This document shows, in pieces, positions 20,001 to 22,852 of a DNA stretch of 22,852 nt. The notes under the pieces were generated by a model. The model was not told where the DNA came from. It searched no databases and was given only the letters and a program-made list of their open reading frames with translations. Every line of letters begins with the position of its first letter. The stretch's first letter is position 1. Location of the stretch: positions 1 to 22,852 of the IMG/VR virus record IMGVR_UViG_3300020436_000099; one strand, written 5' to 3'. This stretch comes from a virus. The position numbers and the translations under genes are program-made.

Positions 20001-22852
20001 GTGATCAGTGGATTCCAATATCTAATAAAACTACTGATACTTTTGAAGTATTTGTTGGATTAAGCACTATTGTAAATTACACTGTTTCACAGGCACTTTA
20101 TACCCCTGCTGTGGGTATCATGACCATGAGTATTGGAACTCATGACTTAACTGTTGGAACAAGTATTAAAATTAAAACACTTTCACTCGGATTTAAGTGT
20201 TCAATGGATAGTAATGAAAAAACTAAGTACTATCCTAGAACAACTGATCCAGTATATGATACTGCTGTTCCTATAGTTGGTGTTGCTGGTACAACAATCA
20301 CTGTACAAGTTGGTATTTCAACCATTGTCACATACAATGTCAGAGATGCGAAATACAATGCTGCAGTCGGTATTATGACTGTTGCTGTTGATCGAGTACA
20401 TGATATCATTGCTGGAAACAGTATCAAATTTAAGACTGGATCTATCGTATTCAAATGTTCTCTAGATGGATTCCAAACTAATCATTTCTATCCAAGAACA
20501 ACTGACCCATTTTACGATACTGCATGTCCTGTCATTGGTGCTGCTGGTACTATTTTTGAATGTAATGTTGGTGTATCAACTGCTGGAAACTATGTTCATC
20601 AATTTGTTCCTAATCAGGGTGTTGCTGTTGATGCAATCATCACTGGTGGTGATTATCTTCATACCTTCCAAGGCATTGGTACAGATGCAGTAATTACTGG
20701 TGGTGATTATGGTCACACATTCGATTCTTCATATACTAACGGATTACAGAGACCATCTTCATATGTTCAAATTGAGAAAGGTGGATTGACCTTTACATGT
20801 GCTAAAGATAACTATGCATCTGAACATGCATATCCAAGACCTACAGACCCTGCATATAATACTAATCTAGGAATTGTATCTGCCACAAGTAACACATTTG
20901 AAGTTAGAGTTGGTGTATCTACAATACAGGAACGTTCTATATCAACATCAACATACAACCCTGCCACAGGTGAGTTTACGATGACTGTTGGTGCTGGACA
21001 CTCATACATCAACGAGTCAGCCCACACAATTTCGACGGCAACGTATAATGCTAGTACTGGTGTACTAGAACCAACCATTGCAAATCATGGTTTTGTTGCT
21101 GGTGAATATGTTAAGTTTGATTTGGAATCAATTACATTCAAATGTGATAAAGATGGATACACTGCTGATAAGGCATATCCAAGATATTCCGATCCATATT
21201 TGAATAAGTGGTTGCCAATTTACAATGTTGGTGTCAATACATTCTCTGTATTTGTTGGTGTATCTACTGTTGTAAATACACATTGGTTCCAGAGTGCAAC
21301 TACTGGTGGTCTTAAGAAGGCAAGAGATACCGTTGGTATCAATACTGCATCAATATTATTCACATGTGCTAGAGATAATTACGCAACAGAACATGCGTAT
21401 CCTCGTCCTGATGATCCTATTGGCGGTAATGTATCCGTTGGTATCGGATCAACTTCTGACACCACACTGACTATCAATGTGGGTGTATCTACAATAGTAA
21501 ACTATGGTATCACCACTGCAGCTTACACTGCAAGTACAGGTATCATGACTGTATTCTCAAATGTTCATGGTTTCAATGGTTCATATACTAGGAACATAGA
21601 CTTTGCATATTATGATGCCGTATCTGGTATTCTGACTGTGACATGTCCTGGCCATGGAATGGTTACTGGTAATAGAGTTCAAATTGCAAGAGACTCTCTA
21701 AGATTCAGATGTAAGATGGATGGTAGAAAATCCATCAAGAGTTATCCTAGAAGAAAAGACCCATCAGATCAAAAATGGTTATCAGTCACAAAAACAGACT
21801 TAGATAATTTTACAGTCAATGTAGGAACATCACCACTTGTTTACCATAGTCCTACAAGTGGATCATTTGATCCTTTCACTGGATTGATGACAATTGATAT
21901 TGGTTCTCATACACTTCAAAAAGGAACTTCTGTCAAGTTAAAAACAAATGGATTCAAATTTACCTGTGCCTTAGATAATCATGAGACATTCCACTATTAC
22001 CCAAGGAAATCTGGCATCAATGGCCCAGATCCTGCTTACAATACTGCTGTTAAGATTACTTCTACTACAGATACCACAATTACTCTGGACGTAGGAACAT
22101 CATCTAACCAGACTGAACATATATTTGTATCTGCTGTTGCAAACTCTGTAATCAGTGGTGGTGCATATGTCCATACATTTGAGAACGCAGAACTTGGTTC
22201 ATTATTGATTGCAAGAGATACAATAGGTCTTGCAACAGATTCATACACATGGAGATGTTCTCAGGACAACTATGCTACTGATCACACATATCCAAGAACA
22301 ACTGATCCTATACACAATGTGGAAGTTGGTGTTGTTACTTCTACGACAGATACATTTACAATAAACGTAGGTATCACATCTAGAGTTAAGTTCAATGTAA
22401 CTAATGCAACTTATGATGCAAACAGTGGATTAGCAACAATAACTACTGACTCATCACATGGATTGTCAACTACAACATCAGTAGGACTGATGACAGGTGG
22501 ATTGATTTATTCATGTTCAATGGATCAATATGCAACAGAACATCCATATCCTAGAACTACAGACCCTGCACATAACGCTGCATTATATCCAACTGCTGTA
22601 ACATCAAATAACGTTACTCTTAATGTTGGTGTCTCTACTAGAGTTGCATATAATATTAACCATGCAGACTATCATGAGTCTATAGGTATCATGACAGCAT
22701 TCTTACCAGTTGTTCATGGTATTACAACTGCTGCTGGAGTTGGTAGAAATGTTAAATTAGAAACTGAGTCAATTCTATTCTCATGTTCTCAAGATAACTA
22801 CGCTACAAAACAATTCTATCCAAAGGGAGGAGATCCTTACTACAATGGTTCA
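17078..22852 (+). CDS. Giant modular virion protein, 3' end beyond the window
   Basis: An open frame of 1925 codons with no stop found before the window edge. The ATG at 17078 follows GAGGAAAC at a plausible distance. Residues 1-330 hold GxGY motifs (AGGTGYAQTDPPKITI, GKGQGYRSIPEITV) and a domain with GDYNIVDDNIHFTDAPYG, then SSFSGRLFSRKLDP, DKNVILDDISLEFTG and FILINNVVQTP. I recall this domain from virion proteins of marine myoviruses. Residues about 330-700 are beta repeats with HGF or HGL turns and the start of the YxxxxGIxT series. From about residue 700 to the edge the protein is an array: a degenerate module (C702) and then 12 modules with FxCxxD and YPRxxDP, interleaved with GGDYxHTF motifs. 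Very rich in Gly, Thr, Val, Ser and Asn; no signal peptide, helix-rich core or catalytic motif. Probable role: a long virion surface fibre or adhesin attached to the baseplate. Confidence 0.85.
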   Translation, partial: MPRTTPGQGVLLKPTFNSVYGVVNIEVLAGGTGYAQTDPPKITIEGTATPSVEGVFYPKISGVGTVSEVIIFKTGAGYFPVFNQSEQSGVVVERGAFGTIATSHASAGLAYSVFSGDYNIVDDNIHFTDAPYGLSGPQGLQTASSFSGRLFSRKLDPFDEKDKNVILDDISLEFTGIAGTQFTLTENTGIVTALYNDVNTGVDIQNNPFILINNVVQTPGLDFEIVDNAENKLNFLSGVPRSGRLSKVGLQTGSGYYLPTKAAVRVGVGSTGSLEHIQIEGKGQGYRSIPEITVRSSQGYGASITAFLGESSTTSVAISTATYNHIAGVATFTTSSSHGFEIDDRVRITGAGFTFAPVSAARNIGSFGYDYITGIATVQVYGGHYIGTGKNQSRNLLIKEVQVTEGISTFLFREDGYPIVSVASTQIVTVMAGVGTQPLTYVSGGLAQAGIDTGIMDGRNVTGFDIIGATANTFKAFIGITTYAHNYVGGGVVNRAEAGIITNFSIVEGGTGFYAPKHIEHVNQNPPTGITTITAIGVKDGDSKNINALEYDSLSGVATITAASAHGLTTANVVKLSGIAFSTGVGDIIFPSDTQKYFGVTGIVSTLNFNINIGVAMTTTGIHTANVGAGIGSYIPYKGHELETDDYVQTTGIAVTFTSAPAVQVGHVEYDESSGIATITTRKNHNLTEDDCVVLSGIAFTCDYDPALGVSSALYDNVTGVLTVTTAAPHGYKVGKDVILTGLAFTCAIDNGAKDHYYPRSRSTAYDTSIPIVGYSGTALEIDVGISRVKNQYVHRFEEATAGALVYGGDYPHLFLRAEEGALLTGGPFLHEFHSATATSTFAGGDYAHTYVSSDPKTIKVGGDYAHTFVPAKTIPDCIDIVGGGTTTPTDADYNAGTGALVLTVNSHGLTGPTEHTITTARYNALVGILTVTVPSHGFNNGDQIKILDNSLTFKCGMDGYASTHPYPRSTDPVSDQWIPISNKTTDTFEVFVGLSTIVNYTVSQALYTPAVGIMTMSIGTHDLTVGTSIKIKTLSLGFKCSMDSNEKTKYYPRTTDPVYDTAVPIVGVAGTTITVQVGISTIVTYNVRDAKYNAAVGIMTVAVDRVHDIIAGNSIKFKTGSIVFKCSLDGFQTNHFYPRTTDPFYDTACPVIGAAGTIFECNVGVSTAGNYVHQFVPNQGVAVDAIITGGDYLHTFQGIGTDAVITGGDYGHTFDSSYTNGLQRPSSYVQIEKGGLTFTCAKDNYASEHAYPRPTDPAYNTNLGIVSATSNTFEVRVGVSTIQERSISTSTYNPATGEFTMTVGAGHSYINESAHTISTATYNASTGVLEPTIANHGFVAGEYVKFDLESITFKCDKDGYTADKAYPRYSDPYLNKWLPIYNVGVNTFSVFVGVSTVVNTHWFQSATTGGLKKARDTVGINTASILFTCARDNYATEHAYPRPDDPIGGNVSVGIGSTSDTTLTINVGVSTIVNYGITTAAYTASTGIMTVFSNVHGFNGSYTRNIDFAYYDAVSGILTVTCPGHGMVTGNRVQIARDSLRFRCKMDGRKSIKSYPRRKDPSDQKWLSVTKTDLDNFTVNVGTSPLVYHSPTSGSFDPFTGLMTIDIGSHTLQKGTSVKLKTNGFKFTCALDNHETFHYYPRKSGINGPDPAYNTAVKITSTTDTTITLDVGTSSNQTEHIFVSAVANSVISGGAYVHTFENAELGSLLIARDTIGLATDSYTWRCSQDNYATDHTYPRTTDPIHNVEVGVVTSTTDTFTINVGITSRVKFNVTNATYDANSGLATITTDSSHGLSTTTSVGLMTGGLIYSCSMDQYATEHPYPRTTDPAHNAALYPTAVTSNNVTLNVGVSTRVAYNINHADYHESIGIMTAFLPVVHGITTAAGVGRNVKLETESILFSCSQDNYATKQFYPKGGDPYYNGS
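19316..22852 (+). repeat. Twelve-copy Cys/YPR module array (protein level)
   Basis: All copies are in one reading frame. Their Cys codons start at 19316, 19943, 20198, 20456, 20798, 21143, 21365, 21710, 21965, 22256, 22514 and 22784 (residues 747, 956, 1041, 1127, 1241, 1356, 1430, 1545, 1630, 1727, 1813, 1903). Each reads FxCxxDx(4-6)[HK]xYP[RK], then usually xxDP, then a strand ending in [VI]xVG. Between modules lies a ~30-residue beta sub-repeat (xAxYxxxxGIxTV..HG). Short DNA stretches around the YPRTTDP codons are nearly identical among copies. The last copy is cut by the window edge. Confidence 0.9.
19499..22180 (+). repeat. Interleaved GGDYxHTF motifs (protein level)
   Basis: Short motifs GGDYPHLF (19499), GGDYAHTY (19607), GGDYAHTF (19661), GGDYLHTF (20645), GGDYGHTF (20699) and GGAYVHTF (22157), plus looser NYVHQF and QYVHRF forms. 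Two pairs (19607/19661 and 20645/20699) are each exactly 54 bases, or 18 residues, apart. They sit only in linkers between YPR modules. Confidence 0.85.

Noticed and set aside
19316-22852. Array as a CRISPR or non-coding tandem repeat
   Set aside because: The repeat is kept at protein level in one open frame, unit lengths differ in multiples of three, and DNA identity is limited to short stretches.

Overview
The window looks like part of the genome of a contractile-tailed, T4-like marine phage (the cyanophage/pelagiphage kind). The evidence is a compact all-plus-strand layout, many TAATG and ATGA start/stop overlaps, an AT-rich composition by eye, clear homologues of the T4 baseplate wedge proteins gp25 and gp6, giant repeat-rich virion proteins, and T4-type late promoter motifs (TATAAATA, GATAAATA, CTAAATA). 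It also holds small accessory genes typical of marine myoviruses, including a 2-oxoglutarate/Fe(II) oxygenase and a GT-A glycosyltransferase. No tRNA, CRISPR array, insertion sequence or integrase was seen. The host cannot be fixed from the sequence; the base composition would suit Prochlorococcus, Pelagibacter or a relative.

Layout: (1) Positions 1-604 hold two overlapping small genes of unknown function, ended by a strong intrinsic terminator at 626-653. (2) Positions 768-3284 start with an excellent host sigma70-type promoter (TTGACT, 17-base spacer, TATACT with an extended -10). It drives a tightly packed run of small genes: a membrane peptide, two tandem paralogues, short conserved-looking phage proteins, a CPF-motif protein and the oxygenase. 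(3) Positions 3303-4277 hold a second extended -10 promoter, the glycosyltransferase and a 54-residue protein. (4) Positions 4269-4496 form a one-gene unit: a late promoter overlapping the previous stop codon, a 51-residue protein and a terminator. (5) From 4501 onward is the virion block: a late promoter, a small charged protein, gp25, gp6, a 3005-residue giant in the position of T4 gene 7, a further late promoter, a 340-residue fibre-like protein, and a second giant (at least 1925 residues) that is still open at the window edge.

The baseplate block should act together. gp25 and gp6 build the wedge core. The 3005-residue protein, with helix-rich segments near its N-terminus and a long beta-repeat body, is probably attached to the wedge. 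The 340-residue and 1925+-residue proteins look like peripheral fibre or adhesin components. All three large proteins share short GxGY beta motifs, and two share an LIxIxNxxQTP motif, so they seem to have grown from a common stock of modules.

The most striking feature is in the last gene. A Cys-containing module, FxCxxDx(4-6)HxYPRxxDP, occurs 12 times. Spacing between its cysteines is mostly quantised at about 85-86 or 114-115 residues, and two of the longer intervals are explained by one extra ~30-residue beta sub-repeat. GGDYxHTF motifs are interleaved. This is the best candidate for an undescribed system: a modular, expandable virion surface protein.
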